From assembly GCA_020636325.1 (NCBI GenBank), contig JACJYC010000008.1, positions 212,575 through 276,574 on the forward strand: 64,000 bases of DNA, in the 5' to 3' direction. The notes beneath the pieces are model-generated. The model worked only from the letters and a program-made list of their open reading frames with translations, had not been told where the DNA came from and ran no database searches. Positions 36,000 to 45,416 of the stretch are shown in pieces. The position numbers and the translations under genes are program-made. How positions within the stretch are numbered: the stretch's first letter is position 1; every line of letters begins with the position of its first letter. The stretch is from Lewinellaceae bacterium (GTDB taxonomy: Bacteria; Bacteroidota; Bacteroidia; Chitinophagales; Saprospiraceae).

Positions 36000-36752
36000 T
36001 TAAGACTTCCTGCTAATAACCAAAACAATGCGCCGCGACTCGCTCCCGAATTCCTCATCCCGCCAACCGCCGAATACCTTGTCTACTTTCAGATCGCAAG
36101 CTTCCGCCATCAGCGCCAGTTCCGTATAATGATACATATGCATTGTAAAAGGCGCGTCGAACCGTCGGCCGTCCTTGAAGTAGATTCGTTTGTTGGTCGT
36201 GGTCCCGGCAACCGGATCAAAGGTCAGCCTGTCAATCATGAGGTCGCTGTTCTTTTCCGTTACAAAAGCCGGTTGGATTTCTTTGACAATTTGGTCTCTG
36301 TTCTTTACATCAATGAACGCCTTGCCGCCCGGTTTCAGCGCCTTTCCAATTTTCCGGAACAAAATTTGGCAATCCGATCGGTCAAAAAAACCGAGGGAGT
36401 TGAAGAGGAGAAGAATAGTATCAAATCCATTCTCTTGATCCATTTCAAGAATATCCTGTTCCAGGAATTCTACATCCAACTTCCTGTCAACAGCTTCCTT
36501 CCTTGCGATTCCGATAAAGCTTTTATTGATGTCAATCCCAGTCACCCGATGTCCTTTTTCCGCGAAATAGAGGGAATGACGGCCGTGCCCGCAAGCCAGA
36601 TCGAGGATGCGTTGCTGACCGCTTATGCCGCAATGTTTTTCGATATAGGTGCATTCCATCCTGGTACGGGCTTCATCAACCGCGTCCTCGTAGAAATAAA
36701 GGTAAAGGTCGCTTTGGTGAAGATTGTTGATTTCCTTTTTGCTGGTACTCAT
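36000..36752 (-). CDS. Class I SAM-dependent methyltransferase
   Basis: This 250-residue enzyme has the SAM-binding motif ILDLACGHGRHSLYFAEKG (motif I, about residues 50-68), the acidic end of strand 2 in VTGIDINKSF, and VEFLEQDILEM. The start at 36752 (MSTSKKEINN) is preferred; an in-frame ATG at 36827 would add 25 residues unlike the family. Similar proteins methylate small molecules. It stands alone between GNAT and the FtsX permease. Confidence 0.88.
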   Translation of the reverse strand: MSTSKKEINNLHQSDLYLYFYEDAVDEARTRMECTYIEKHCGISGQQRILDLACGHGRHSLYFAEKGHRVTGIDINKSFIGIARKEAVDRKLDVEFLEQDILEMDQENGFDTILLLFNSLGFFDRSDCQILFRKIGKALKPGGKAFIDVKNRDQIVKEIQPAFVTEKNSDLMIDRLTFDPVAGTTTNKRIYFKDGRRFDAPFTMHMYHYTELALMAEACDLKVDKVFGGWRDEEFGSESRRIVLVISRKS

Positions 36753-36904
36753 ACTGAATTCATTGATCACAAAAGTGGAATTGTTCCGGAAATTAAATAT
36801 TCGCCATAATTCCTCGGACTCATCCATTATTCAACCGGAATGAGCTGGAATTAATTCCTTGTATTGAGCGATTGGGTTGTGAAACTGGAAATTTCGCATC
36901 CAGC

Positions 36905-39217
36905 CTACAACTGCCGAAGCGACTCCACCAGGTTCACCCGGCCAAGCCTGAACAACAGGAAAGAAGCCGCCAAAAAATTGAAAAACAGGGTTATGCCCAG
37001 TGTTTTCACAAAAACCGCCGCATCAACCCCTATCCGGTATTGGAAATGATCCAGCCACTTGTCCATCAGCCACCAACTCACCGGCAAAGCAAGCAGGTTG
37101 GCCGTCAGGACGATCGCGAGTTGTTCGCCGGTCAGCAGCCGGAAAGCCTGCCCTGTATTTGCGCCGTACAATCGCCGGATCGCCATTTCGCGGGTCCGTT
37201 TCCGGATCACGAACAGCGTCAATCCGAATAACCCCAGCAACGCGATCAGGAAGGCGATCAGGGCGTAAAACCGGAAACTGTTCCGGAGGTTGATCTCCGC
37301 CCGGTAATGCCCCCTGAGGTCCTCCTGCAAAAAGGTGTAATTGAAGTCATAATCCGGTGAAATGCCCAGGCAGGCCTGACGGATCAAAGAAACAGCTTTG
37401 TCTTCCTGCCCCGCCGCTACCCGCACTTGTGCGACCTGACCGTCCCGGCTGCAATGGATGATCAACGGGCCCACCGCCTGGTGCAATGAAATAAAATTGA
37501 AGTTGCTGACCACACCGAGCACCCGGTACTTATCCAGCATTTTATCTTCCGGCGCATCCAGTCCGAAGGCTTCTCGTGCGGCTTCGTTGATCAGGCATCC
37601 GTCCGCGAAATCGGCGGGCTTTTCCCAGGAAAAATTTCGCCCGCGCGTCAGTTCGATACCGTAAAGCGGGAGATAATCCGGGTCGACGGACAAAAAGTAG
37701 CAGAGCGTTTTATTGCCCTCATTGCCGATCGGCGCCTGCCCGAAACCGCCTCCGATCAGGTCATCCGAAAAGGCGATCGCGCCGATCTCCGGGCGCCCGG
37801 CCAGCCGGCGTTTCAACAGGTCCTTTTTATTGGACAACGCGCCGTCCATCCTGAAAGAAAGGACCTGTTCCGGGCGAAACCCGAGGTCCAGCTTGAGCAC
37901 GTACGCCATCTGGCTGCTGATCAGGCATGTCGCGTTCAGCAGTCCGGCCACGATCATCACCTGAAACACGAGGAGTACCTTGCGCAGGCCCCCCCGCGAC
38001 CTCAGCGGCGTATCGTCCTTCAGGGCGGAGGAGGCTTCGGTTTTCGACAGCAGCAGGCCCGGGATCAGCCCCGAAGCCGCGCCAAGGACCCCGGCGCCGA
38101 TCAGACAGGCCGGCAGGAGCAAACGCCGGTTGAACCCTCCGTCAAGCGGGATGTTCAAAAGTCCCGACAGTTGCGGCAGCAGCAATTCGATCAGGATCCA
38201 GGCCCCCAGGAAGGCGATCAGCGCCATCCCGGCGGCTTCCACCATCACCTGGATGACGACCTGACGGCGGCTCGCCCCGTGCACCTTGCGGATGGCCGTT
38301 TCCCGGATGCGGTTGCCGGCCAGCGCCGTAGAGAGGTTGATGTAATTGATGACCACAATGAACAGGATCAGCAAGGAAACGGCCAGGTACAGCATTACGG
38401 TCTGGCGGCTGCCGTGCACCGAGCCGTCGTACCGGTTGCCTTCGCCGTTGAAATAAAGATCCGCAAGCGGTTCCAGCACGAGCCGGACCTTGCCGTCGCC
38501 GGTATCCATCCTGAATGCTTCCAGCAGTTCGTTTATTTTCGCGGCCACTGATCCGGGGTCCGCCGTTTCATCGAGTTCGACGTAGGTGAGCATCGACCAG
38601 GAGCCGCAGCCGAAGGTCTGGTTTTCCTCCTTGAGCCGCAACGTTTCCATGGAAACAAAGGCTTGCGTGCGGATATGAGAAACATACGGAAGGTCTTTCA
38701 TCACCCCGGTGACGGTCAACACGGCCGTATCGGCGGTTTGAATGGTCTGCCCGATGGGCGGAGAATCCCCAAAAAGCCGGCGGGCCAGCGATTCGGTGAC
38801 CACAATCGAAAAAGGCGACTTCAGGGCGTTTTCGGGCCGCCCGGACAGGATCGGAAAGGAAAACGCCTCAAAGATCGCCGGATCGGTGTAGCTTATTTTG
38901 ATGGTTGCGCTGCGGGTATCTTTTGTACGGATCGGCAGGTCGACGGTGCTGAGCCGGACCAATCGGCGGATTTCCGGGAGTTTACCGGCCAGCTTATCGG
39001 CAAAACAAGCCGGTGTGACGCCGTACCCGACCGGATGCAGGCGGTAAATACGATCGGCATTTTTGTGGAAACGGTCGAAAGCGGTTTCCTGATACACAAA
39101 TGCGCTGATCAGGGTCAGCAACAGGAACCCCGCGGCAAAACCGAGCAGGTTCAGTGCATTGAAAAAGCGGTTCTTTTTCAGGTGGATGAAAAAAGACCGG
39201 ATATAATGTGAAAACAT
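36905..39217 (-). CDS. MacB-like ABC transporter permease (FtsX superfamily), second copy
   Basis: This 770-residue protein has the same two-half layout as the one at 15707. It has an N-terminal RSFFIHLKKNRFFNALNLLG helix entry, a periplasmic core, the FtsX block NRIRETAIRKVHGASRRQVV in the middle, and the C-terminal RTREMAIRRLYGANTGQ coupling motif. About eight hydrophobic helices are seen. There is no ATPase gene nearby. Lineage-specific expansion of such permeases is usual in Bacteroidota. Confidence 0.9.
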   Translation of the reverse strand: MFSHYIRSFFIHLKKNRFFNALNLLGFAAGFLLLTLISAFVYQETAFDRFHKNADRIYRLHPVGYGVTPACFADKLAGKLPEIRRLVRLSTVDLPIRTKDTRSATIKISYTDPAIFEAFSFPILSGRPENALKSPFSIVVTESLARRLFGDSPPIGQTIQTADTAVLTVTGVMKDLPYVSHIRTQAFVSMETLRLKEENQTFGCGSWSMLTYVELDETADPGSVAAKINELLEAFRMDTGDGKVRLVLEPLADLYFNGEGNRYDGSVHGSRQTVMLYLAVSLLILFIVVINYINLSTALAGNRIRETAIRKVHGASRRQVVIQVMVEAAGMALIAFLGAWILIELLLPQLSGLLNIPLDGGFNRRLLLPACLIGAGVLGAASGLIPGLLLSKTEASSALKDDTPLRSRGGLRKVLLVFQVMIVAGLLNATCLISSQMAYVLKLDLGFRPEQVLSFRMDGALSNKKDLLKRRLAGRPEIGAIAFSDDLIGGGFGQAPIGNEGNKTLCYFLSVDPDYLPLYGIELTRGRNFSWEKPADFADGCLINEAAREAFGLDAPEDKMLDKYRVLGVVSNFNFISLHQAVGPLIIHCSRDGQVAQVRVAAGQEDKAVSLIRQACLGISPDYDFNYTFLQEDLRGHYRAEINLRNSFRFYALIAFLIALLGLFGLTLFVIRKRTREMAIRRLYGANTGQAFRLLTGEQLAIVLTANLLALPVSWWLMDKWLDHFQYRIGVDAAVFVKTLGITLFFNFLAASFLLFRLGRVNLVESLRQL

Positions 39218-39304
39218 ATTCTCAACGATTAACGTAAAAAGGGCGGACCTGCGAGGTGCAGATCCGGATGCAAACAGCGGTCCGGAATCGGAATGGATGG
39301 GCGT

Positions 39305-39691
39305 TTATGCCCGATCAACCGGATCGGCGGGCGGTGAATCGCTGGTGCTTACCCTGGAAAGCGGCGGTCCGGGTCGACGGGATAATAACCGGCCGGGCAA
39401 GGTGTTCCGGATCTTGTTCCGGCAGGATTTCAATAATACAGCGGCGGCTACAGGGGTCAACCTGAATTGAAATCGCCGGAGAAAGGCGTGACGGGTATTT
39501 CCGGTACGCAAAACGGCCTTCTTCCAGGAAAGAAGGGTGGGAGGAACGGTACCTGCTTTAGGAATGAACAGGTTGACGGTCTGGTGATCCCGGGCAGAAT
39601 GGGTTTGGGATGCGTGATCCCCGCCTTGCCGGCTCACGGCCAGCAACAGGACGAACAGGAAGAAGAAATATGCCGTTAAACCCGGTTTCAT
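39305..39691 (-). CDS. Hypothetical short secreted protein
   Basis: A 128-residue frame opens with a clear signal-like segment (LTAYFFFLFVLLLAVSRQGG), after which the sequence is basic and Pro/Arg-rich without recognisable motifs. It could be real but the tail resembles non-coding translation. I give low weight to it. Confidence 0.35.
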   Translation of the reverse strand: MKPGLTAYFFFLFVLLLAVSRQGGDHASQTHSARDHQTVNLFIPKAGTVPPTLLSWKKAVLRTGNTRHAFLRRFQFRLTPVAAAVLLKSCRNKIRNTLPGRLLSRRPGPPLSRVSTSDSPPADPVDRA

Positions 39692-39765
39692 GGGGTAAAG
39701 ATACGGAATGTATAGCTTCAGGAAACGGTACGGCTTACTTATTTATCGCGCCAACAGAAAATTCA

Positions 39766-40803
39766 TTAAAGCCTAATGGGCTCAATTTTAGCTTTTTTTT
39801 CACCAAAGCGCAAAATCAGTCCAGGCAAGTGGCTTGCACCGACAATCCATAAGGTTGGTACTGTTTTACTGTATTCACTCATATCTGTTTGCACCCATTG
39901 ATCGTTTCTCTCTTCAATATTTTGAATATCAATGCCTTGCTTTAGGTATTCTGCATATTTTTTCCAATGACTTTTCTCGTTTCCGGTTCGAATACTCTCC
40001 ATTACCAAATCCTGATCGGCTGATCCCATTTTAATATCATCCTCTTTTACCCCCGTGCGACCTCGGTCTATCCAGCTCTGCTCAGCGGCAATATCGCGCG
40101 TTTGTTCTGTTTCCAACGCCCTTGAATCACTTTTTGAGCCTGATAATGCCAAAGATTTATATATGTCGTCCATTTTATATTTCCGGATGGGCAATTCGTG
40201 TTCTGTGCTTCGAGCCTGTTCTTTCAGCTTCCAGGCCATCCAACCTCTTCGATCTGCATGCTTGTCCGGTTCCGGGCCTGATTTTTCCCTGAATTGTTCT
40301 TCCAAATTCCCCAAGGTCTCGGCATTGGGGATGTCGGTTTCAATCTCCGTGAAAACTTTGCTAAACTCCATCCTCTGGAGAAATTGAACTAATTGTGGTC
40401 CTTGAGGCATTTCCTGGAGTACAAGGCTGTTATGAATTGTACCCAACAAAATGATCTGAGGTCCGTCATCCGGCAGAGAAATTGTCCACATATTGACTCC
40501 TGCTTCGGGAGCGTTTTCCGACATTTCATCTATTGCTTCACCCAGGCTTTTAAGGCGTTCCGGTTCAACTCTTTGAATAGGCCCGATATTTGTAGTCGGA
40601 ATATAAGGTGCATTATTAAAATTGTGATTTGCGGCGCTTGCTCCATTTCTACCGGCTATTAAATTAATTTGACGCTGGATAAGCGCTTCAGGTCGATTAT
40701 CAATAAATTCCGGTTGTTTTTTTGCAGGTCTCTGTTTATGAGTATGGGGTTGGGCAGCAGCCCTAGGGTTTTGCACATTCAATTTTTCACCGTGTTCATT
40801 CAT
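39766..40803 (-). CDS. TraB/GumN-like metalloprotease with DNRPEA leader, putative contractile-injection cargo
   Basis: This 345-residue protein starts at ATG 40803 (MNEHGEKLNV); an upstream start at 40842 is possible. The first 80 residues are polar and carry EFIDNRPEALIQRQ (residues 32-45) and GPIQR (74-78). This resembles the leader recalled on many Bacteroidota polymorphic toxins and DUF4157-type proteins linked to extracellular contractile injection systems (FVDNRPEAxxQRK...PIQRK). The rest fits the TraB/PrgY/GumN (Tiki-like) superfamily: GTIH (121-124), a Glu in FTEIE (153) and GASH (322-325), the two GxxH motifs plus Glu. No injection-system structural gene is in the window. The gene and flanks are visibly AT-richer than neighbours, suggesting transfer. 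Superfamily assignment is inferred from motifs; secretion is inferred from the leader. Confidence 0.72.
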   Translation of the reverse strand: MNEHGEKLNVQNPRAAAQPHTHKQRPAKKQPEFIDNRPEALIQRQINLIAGRNGASAANHNFNNAPYIPTTNIGPIQRVEPERLKSLGEAIDEMSENAPEAGVNMWTISLPDDGPQIILLGTIHNSLVLQEMPQGPQLVQFLQRMEFSKVFTEIETDIPNAETLGNLEEQFREKSGPEPDKHADRRGWMAWKLKEQARSTEHELPIRKYKMDDIYKSLALSGSKSDSRALETEQTRDIAAEQSWIDRGRTGVKEDDIKMGSADQDLVMESIRTGNEKSHWKKYAEYLKQGIDIQNIEERNDQWVQTDMSEYSKTVPTLWIVGASHLPGLILRFGEKKAKIEPIRL

Positions 40804-40915
40804 ATTTCGAATCAACTTGAATTTAATTCCAATATCTGTCACAAATAGTCGACTAAAATAATTTGAAATTCCAAGTTAGCAAAATCTGCCCCCGGTCCAA
40901 AAGAAGATCGTCCGA

Positions 40916-42145
40916 TTATTTCCGAATTCCTAATCTTTGTTGAATGACCCGCCGGTCCGCCTCCGTACGCGCCAACTCAAGCGCCTTTTCAAAATGCATC
41001 CTGGCCTTTTCATCATCCAAACCTGAATGCAATTCCCCCAACAAGGTGAAATAATAAGGATTTCCGCTCAACTTCAGTCTTTCGGCTTCGCGTATGGCGG
41101 CTTCTTTGCCGTGAATTTTTGAAAAAGCGTAGGTCCGGTTCAGGGCGGCGACAGGTGAATAGGCCACCTGCAACAGGAGGTTGTACAAATACAGGATATT
41201 TTCCCATTTTTCACGGGTGTCTTCCTTGATCGTATGCCAATAGGCAATGCCCGCTTCCAGGTGGTAGCGGCTTAAGCGGCTGCCCCGTGACGCCAGATTG
41301 AGGTATCGGGCGCCTTGTGCAATGAGCGCAGCATCCCAAAGCGATTCATCCTGGTCCTGGTAGAGGATGAGCTCACCGCTGCCGTTTTGCCGGGCGCCCA
41401 ACCGGGAAGCCTGAAAGGACATCAGGGCGAACAAGGCGTTCGCTTCCGGTGAATTGGCCGGCCCGGCCTCCAGCAGCAAGGCGGTCAGGCGCATGGCTTC
41501 CGCACAGAGGTCTTCGCGGATGACGGGTTCCCGGCTTTCGGAATAGTACCCTTCGCTGAACAGCAGGTAAAGCGTGGTCAGCACCGACTCCAGCCGGCTT
41601 TCGATCTCGCCTTCACCTGGATATTCAATGGCGACCTGCTCCCGGCGCAGCGTTTCCCGCGCCCGGAACAGCCGCTTGTTGACGGTTTCCTTATTGGTCA
41701 GAAAAGCGGTAGCGATCTCGTCGATGCCGAATCCGCAAAGGATGCGCAGGGCCAGCCCGACCTGGGCCGGTACGGAAATCGCCGGATGGCAAACGGCAAA
41801 CAACATCTGCAATTGACTGTCGCGGATATTGCCTTCGGAAAGGTCGATCTCAGATTCCTGGAAATCATCGGGATCCTTTTTCAATTGATCGGCAACTTCC
41901 CGGGTAAAATGCCGGTTCCGGCGCAGGTAATTGAGGGCCTTGTTCCGGGCAACGGCGTACAGCCAGGCTGTCGGGTTGGCCGGTATGCCGCGATAAGGCC
42001 AGGTTTCCAGCGCGGCGGCAAAGGTGTCGCTGGCCAGGTCTTCCGCCACATCCAGATGGCCGGCGCCGAAATGCTTGCCCAGCACCGCGACGATCTTGCG
42101 GAATTCCGTTCTGAACAAATGCGGTATGAGTTCCTGCTGCTCCAT
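40916..42145 (-). CDS. ECF42-type sigma factor with C-terminal TPR-like domain
   Basis: The 409-residue protein has sigma region 2 (HFGAGHLDVAEDLASDTFAAAL, AWLYAVARNKALNYLRRN) and region 4 (about 120-175, FGIDEIATAFLTNKETVNKRLFRARETLRR). A long C-terminal extension (about 190-405, DUF6596/SnoaL-free helical repeats, TFTLLGEL-like helices) is characteristic of the ECF42 group. The TTG upstream of ATG 42145 is not needed. It lies 30 bases after the YciI-like gene, on the same strand. In ECF42 loci this DGPF partner accompanies the sigma factor, and no anti-sigma is present, as here. Confidence 0.88.
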   Translation of the reverse strand: MEQQELIPHLFRTEFRKIVAVLGKHFGAGHLDVAEDLASDTFAAALETWPYRGIPANPTAWLYAVARNKALNYLRRNRHFTREVADQLKKDPDDFQESEIDLSEGNIRDSQLQMLFAVCHPAISVPAQVGLALRILCGFGIDEIATAFLTNKETVNKRLFRARETLRREQVAIEYPGEGEIESRLESVLTTLYLLFSEGYYSESREPVIREDLCAEAMRLTALLLEAGPANSPEANALFALMSFQASRLGARQNGSGELILYQDQDESLWDAALIAQGARYLNLASRGSRLSRYHLEAGIAYWHTIKEDTREKWENILYLYNLLLQVAYSPVAALNRTYAFSKIHGKEAAIREAERLKLSGNPYYFTLLGELHSGLDDEKARMHFEKALELARTEADRRVIQQRLGIRK

Positions 42146-42175
42146 TGAAAACCCGTTCAAATCAACATCCCCGCT

Positions 42176-42520
42176 TTAATGGTCCCTCGCAATCCGCCGC
42201 ACCTCCACCGTATTCCCTTCTCCCTGCAAGACCGGGCAGCCTTTGGCAAATTCCACGGCCTCTTCCACCGACTCGGCCTTAACGGTAATGAACCCGCCGA
42301 TGGTTTCCTTGATATCGCCGAAAGGGCCGTTGGTGACCATGTTCCCGGCGTGCACTACGCGGGCGTCGTCAAACGGCAGGCCGGTGCCGCCGACAAATTT
42401 GTTCTGGGCGGCGATCCCGCCGATCCAGTCCATGGTTTGTTTCATCCAGCTCTCCATTTGTTCGGGTGAGGCAACCTTTCCGCCGTCCTCGTGGCGCATG
42501 ATCAACGCATACTGTTCCAT
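42176..42520 (-). CDS. YciI-like (DGPF-type) protein paired with the ECF42 sigma factor
   Basis: The 114-residue protein has the YCII-related fold (EQYALIMRHEDGG..., AGNMVTNGPFGDIKETIGGF). The family motif DGPF is replaced here by NGPF, residues after VT. It ends with VEVRRIARDH, as ECF42-linked members often do. It is the first gene of the two-gene unit. The family is proposed to act in signalling or catalysis with the sigma factor; its reaction is unknown. Confidence 0.85.
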   Translation of the reverse strand: MEQYALIMRHEDGGKVASPEQMESWMKQTMDWIGGIAAQNKFVGGTGLPFDDARVVHAGNMVTNGPFGDIKETIGGFITVKAESVEEAVEFAKGCPVLQGEGNTVEVRRIARDH

Positions 42521-42671
42521 TTTTTTGATTTTGATTTTTGAATATACGGTTTACGCTCCAATAACAAATGAGCTTTTTGAAATTGGACAAGAAAAGGATG
42601 CTTTTTTTGACCCTCGGGCGCCGGGTTTATCTTATCCGGTAATTCCTGAAAAGTTTCATGGCCAAAAAAAC

Positions 42672-42679
42672 TATCTTTG
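42672..42679 (+). promoter_or_regulatory. TAnnTTTG -7 box upstream of the sodium:solute symporter gene
   Basis: TATCTTTG matches the Bacteroidota -7 consensus 33 bases upstream of the ATG at 42713. A TTTG at the usual -33 position is not evident, so the assignment is tentative. Confidence 0.4.
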
Positions 42680-42712
42680 GCCGGATGCCGATTGAACACC
42701 AAGCCTGAAATC

Positions 42713-44116
42713 ATGATCACTGCTTTTCTTATTGCCGGAGCGACCTATCTGGCCCTGTTGGTTTTCCTGTCCGCCAAAGCGCGAAGCCGGAACAAAGACT
42801 CCGGCCAGTACCTGATGGCGGGCTCCAACATCGGGGCAGTGCTGGGCATGTTCACCTTTGCCGCAACGCTGTTCAGTACCTTCACCATCCTGGGTATGCC
42901 GGATTTTTTCCGCACGCACGGGGTGGGGTCCTGGATCTTCCTGGCGGTCTCGGACGGCGTTATGGTGTTCGGGATCATCTGGGTGGGGTATTATTTCCGC
43001 AAAAAAGCGCGTTCCGGCAATTATTTCGGCATGGCGGGCTTTATGGAGCAACAGTTCCAATCCAGGTTTGCCGGATACGTCACCTTTTTCGGCGCTTTCG
43101 TTTTTTTGATCCCTTACGTGGCCATCCAGATCCGGGGTGTGGCCATTTTCTTCCAGGAGGTCTTCCCGGGCATGTTGCCGGTCTGGGGCTGGTCGTCGGC
43201 CATGGTGCTGGTGATGCTGATCTACAGCGAGGTCGGCGGTTTGAAGGCCATTATTTACAGCGATATGATGCAGGGCATCCTGCTGCTGATCGCCATCTGG
43301 ATCATCGGTGCGGTCTGTGTCAGCGAGGTCGGCGGTCTGGAAACGATGTTTGCCAGGGTAGAGGAAAGCAATCCGGCGTTGTTGTCGGCGCCCGGCCCCA
43401 AGGGTTTATTTGATTTCCAGTTCCTTTTCGGTTCGATGATCGCTATAATGCTGTTACCCTTTACCCAACCGCAGATCTCTACCCGGATAGTGATCATGCG
43501 CGACCGGTTTTCGCTGTATCGCATGGCTGTCGGGATCGGCTTTTTTATTATCCTGGTTATCCTGCCGACGGCATTTATGGGCATGTACGGAGCGATCCTG
43601 TACCCGGATGCCGCTACTTCCGAGTTCCTGGGCGCCGTTCTGGTGCGGGATCAGCCGAAGATCGTGGCGGCCTTTGCCATGATCGGATTGCTGGCCGCCG
43701 CGTTGTCCACCGCCGATTCCCAGATTTTCGGACTGGGGTCGGAGATCCGGTCGCTGATGAAGGGAGAAGATGCGAAAATGGTCCGCACAGCCCGCATATC
43801 GATCGGCGTATTTGCGGTATTGGCCCTTATTTTTGCCGTACTGACGACCGACCAGCTGGTGCTCCTGGCGCGGACCAGTTTCGCCGGTACGTCGCTGATG
43901 GCCCCCATGATCTTTACCGGAATTTTCAGCTCCAATGCCCCGAAAGCCCGATTGCTGCTGCCGGCAACAGGTATAGCGCTGCTGGTCTTCATCTCGTCTC
44001 AGATGGGCTGGATCCCCAACATGGTATTTCATTTCCGGCTCGACCTGACCCTGATCGGTTTGCTGACGCTTCTGGCAGCCGGCATCCAATTATTCAACCA
44101 AACCAAACAATCATAA
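42713..44116 (+). CDS. Sodium:solute symporter family transporter
   Basis: The 467-residue protein has thirteen or so hydrophobic helices and the SSS pattern (SNIGAVLGMFTFAATLFSTF, GWSSAMVLVMLIYSEVGGLKAIIYSDM, LSTADSQIFGLGSEI). It uses the Na+ gradient to import a solute. ATG 42713 (MITAFLIAG) is chosen because upstream codons (MAGCRLNTKPEI) are not hydrophobic or family-like. The MFS gene follows 118 bases later. Substrate unknown; relatives carry acetate, proline or pantothenate. Confidence 0.9.
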   Translation: MITAFLIAGATYLALLVFLSAKARSRNKDSGQYLMAGSNIGAVLGMFTFAATLFSTFTILGMPDFFRTHGVGSWIFLAVSDGVMVFGIIWVGYYFRKKARSGNYFGMAGFMEQQFQSRFAGYVTFFGAFVFLIPYVAIQIRGVAIFFQEVFPGMLPVWGWSSAMVLVMLIYSEVGGLKAIIYSDMMQGILLLIAIWIIGAVCVSEVGGLETMFARVEESNPALLSAPGPKGLFDFQFLFGSMIAIMLLPFTQPQISTRIVIMRDRFSLYRMAVGIGFFIILVILPTAFMGMYGAILYPDAATSEFLGAVLVRDQPKIVAAFAMIGLLAAALSTADSQIFGLGSEIRSLMKGEDAKMVRTARISIGVFAVLALIFAVLTTDQLVLLARTSFAGTSLMAPMIFTGIFSSNAPKARLLLPATGIALLVFISSQMGWIPNMVFHFRLDLTLIGLLTLLAAGIQLFNQTKQS

Positions 44117-44234
44117 ACCCGCCTCCGCCGAGGCTATGGCCACCGGGCGACGAAGCCCATGGCGAAGTTGCTGGGCGGAGCAACAACAACAATAAACAAC
44201 AACAAACCACAACAAACAACAACAAACCACCATA
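44117..44234. repeat. Module P4 plus AAC/ACA-rich array between two transporters
   Basis: Just after the symporter stop comes GGGCGACGAAGCCCATGGCG (44144-44163) within a longer palindromic element. Then ACAACAACAATAAACAACAAC units run to the MFS start. Read on the opposite strand the latter resembles the TTTGTTGTGG array at 61880. Confidence 0.7.
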
Positions 44235-45416
44235 ATGTTAAACACAAAACGCATCTTCACAGCAGCCTGTGTCGGCATCCTCATCTTCGGCATGTCCTTT
44301 CTGGCACTGGGGTCCGTGTTGCCGCATATGGTGGAGAAATTCCAGGTGGACAAGCTCGCGGCGGGGGCGGTAGCTTCCATCCTGCCGTTGGGCGTCCTCA
44401 TCGGTTCGCTTTTCTTTGGGCCGCTGGCCGATCGCTACGGGTACAAGGGGCTCCTGGTCACCTGCTGCCTGCTGGTGGCGGCCGGCCTGGAAGGGTTGGC
44501 GCTGGGCGGCTCCTGGGGGGTAGTTGAAATAGCGGTCTTTCTGATCGGCGCGGGCGGCGGCGCGTTGAACGGTTCAACCAGCGCCCTGGTAGCGGACATC
44601 AGCGAAGGGCAGCGCGGGGCCCGGCTCAGCATATTGGGCGTTTTTTTCGGGGTAGGCGCCTTGGGAATGCCGGCCGTCCTGGCGATTTTGTCGCCGTATA
44701 CCGCCCAGGAGCGGGTCATCTCCGTGATCGGCTTCCTGGTGCTGGCGACGGCCGGGTGGCTGCTCACCCTTCAGTACCCGCAACCCAAGCACAGCGAAGG
44801 ATTGCCGATCCGGCAGGGCCTCCGGATGTTGAAGAACCCGGCGATGTTGCTGCTTTGTTTCGTCCTGTTTTTTGAAAGCGGGGTGGAGGGGCTGATCAGC
44901 AGCTGGACGACCAGTTATTCGGAATCCGAACTGCATTTGTCGGCCGAAAAGGCCCTGATCCTGCTGACCGCTCACGTCGGCGCCCTGGCAGCTATGCGGC
45001 TGCTCCTCGGCAGTTTGCTGAGAACCCATATGCCCTACCGCATCCTGGCGATGGGGGTGACCTTCGCCTTTGCCGGCAGCCTCGTACTCTGGACCGGCTC
45101 CGGGTATCTGACCGGATTAACGGCCATGATCCTGCTGGGCGCCGGTTTTGCGGGCGTCTTCCCGATCATGATGGGCAAGATCGGCGATCTGTGGTCGAAC
45201 CTGTCGGGTACGGCCTTCAGCATTGCCCTCGTGATCGCGCTGTCCGGCAATATCCTGATCAATTACCTGATGGGGTTGCTGGCCCACGAATTCGGCATGG
45301 TCAAATTCCCCATCCTGCTGACGGTATCCATGCTTTTCCTGGCCGGCATGACCATCGCCACCGGGCGCCTTTTCAGTGATCGCATGCGCGGGCAATTACC
45401 CCGGTCCGGCGCGTAG
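44235..45416 (+). CDS. MFS transporter
   Basis: The 393-residue protein has twelve hydrophobic helices and the MFS loop 2-3 motif FGPLADRYGYKG (GxLxDRxGxR type), plus the repeated half after a central loop near residue 190. It exports or imports a small molecule; substrate cannot be assigned. It is downstream of the sodium:solute symporter, on the same strand, across a 118-base repeat. The frame uses ATG 44235 after the AAC array. Confidence 0.9.
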   Translation: MLNTKRIFTAACVGILIFGMSFLALGSVLPHMVEKFQVDKLAAGAVASILPLGVLIGSLFFGPLADRYGYKGLLVTCCLLVAAGLEGLALGGSWGVVEIAVFLIGAGGGALNGSTSALVADISEGQRGARLSILGVFFGVGALGMPAVLAILSPYTAQERVISVIGFLVLATAGWLLTLQYPQPKHSEGLPIRQGLRMLKNPAMLLLCFVLFFESGVEGLISSWTTSYSESELHLSAEKALILLTAHVGALAAMRLLLGSLLRTHMPYRILAMGVTFAFAGSLVLWTGSGYLTGLTAMILLGAGFAGVFPIMMGKIGDLWSNLSGTAFSIALVIALSGNILINYLMGLLAHEFGMVKFPILLTVSMLFLAGMTIATGRLFSDRMRGQLPRSGA

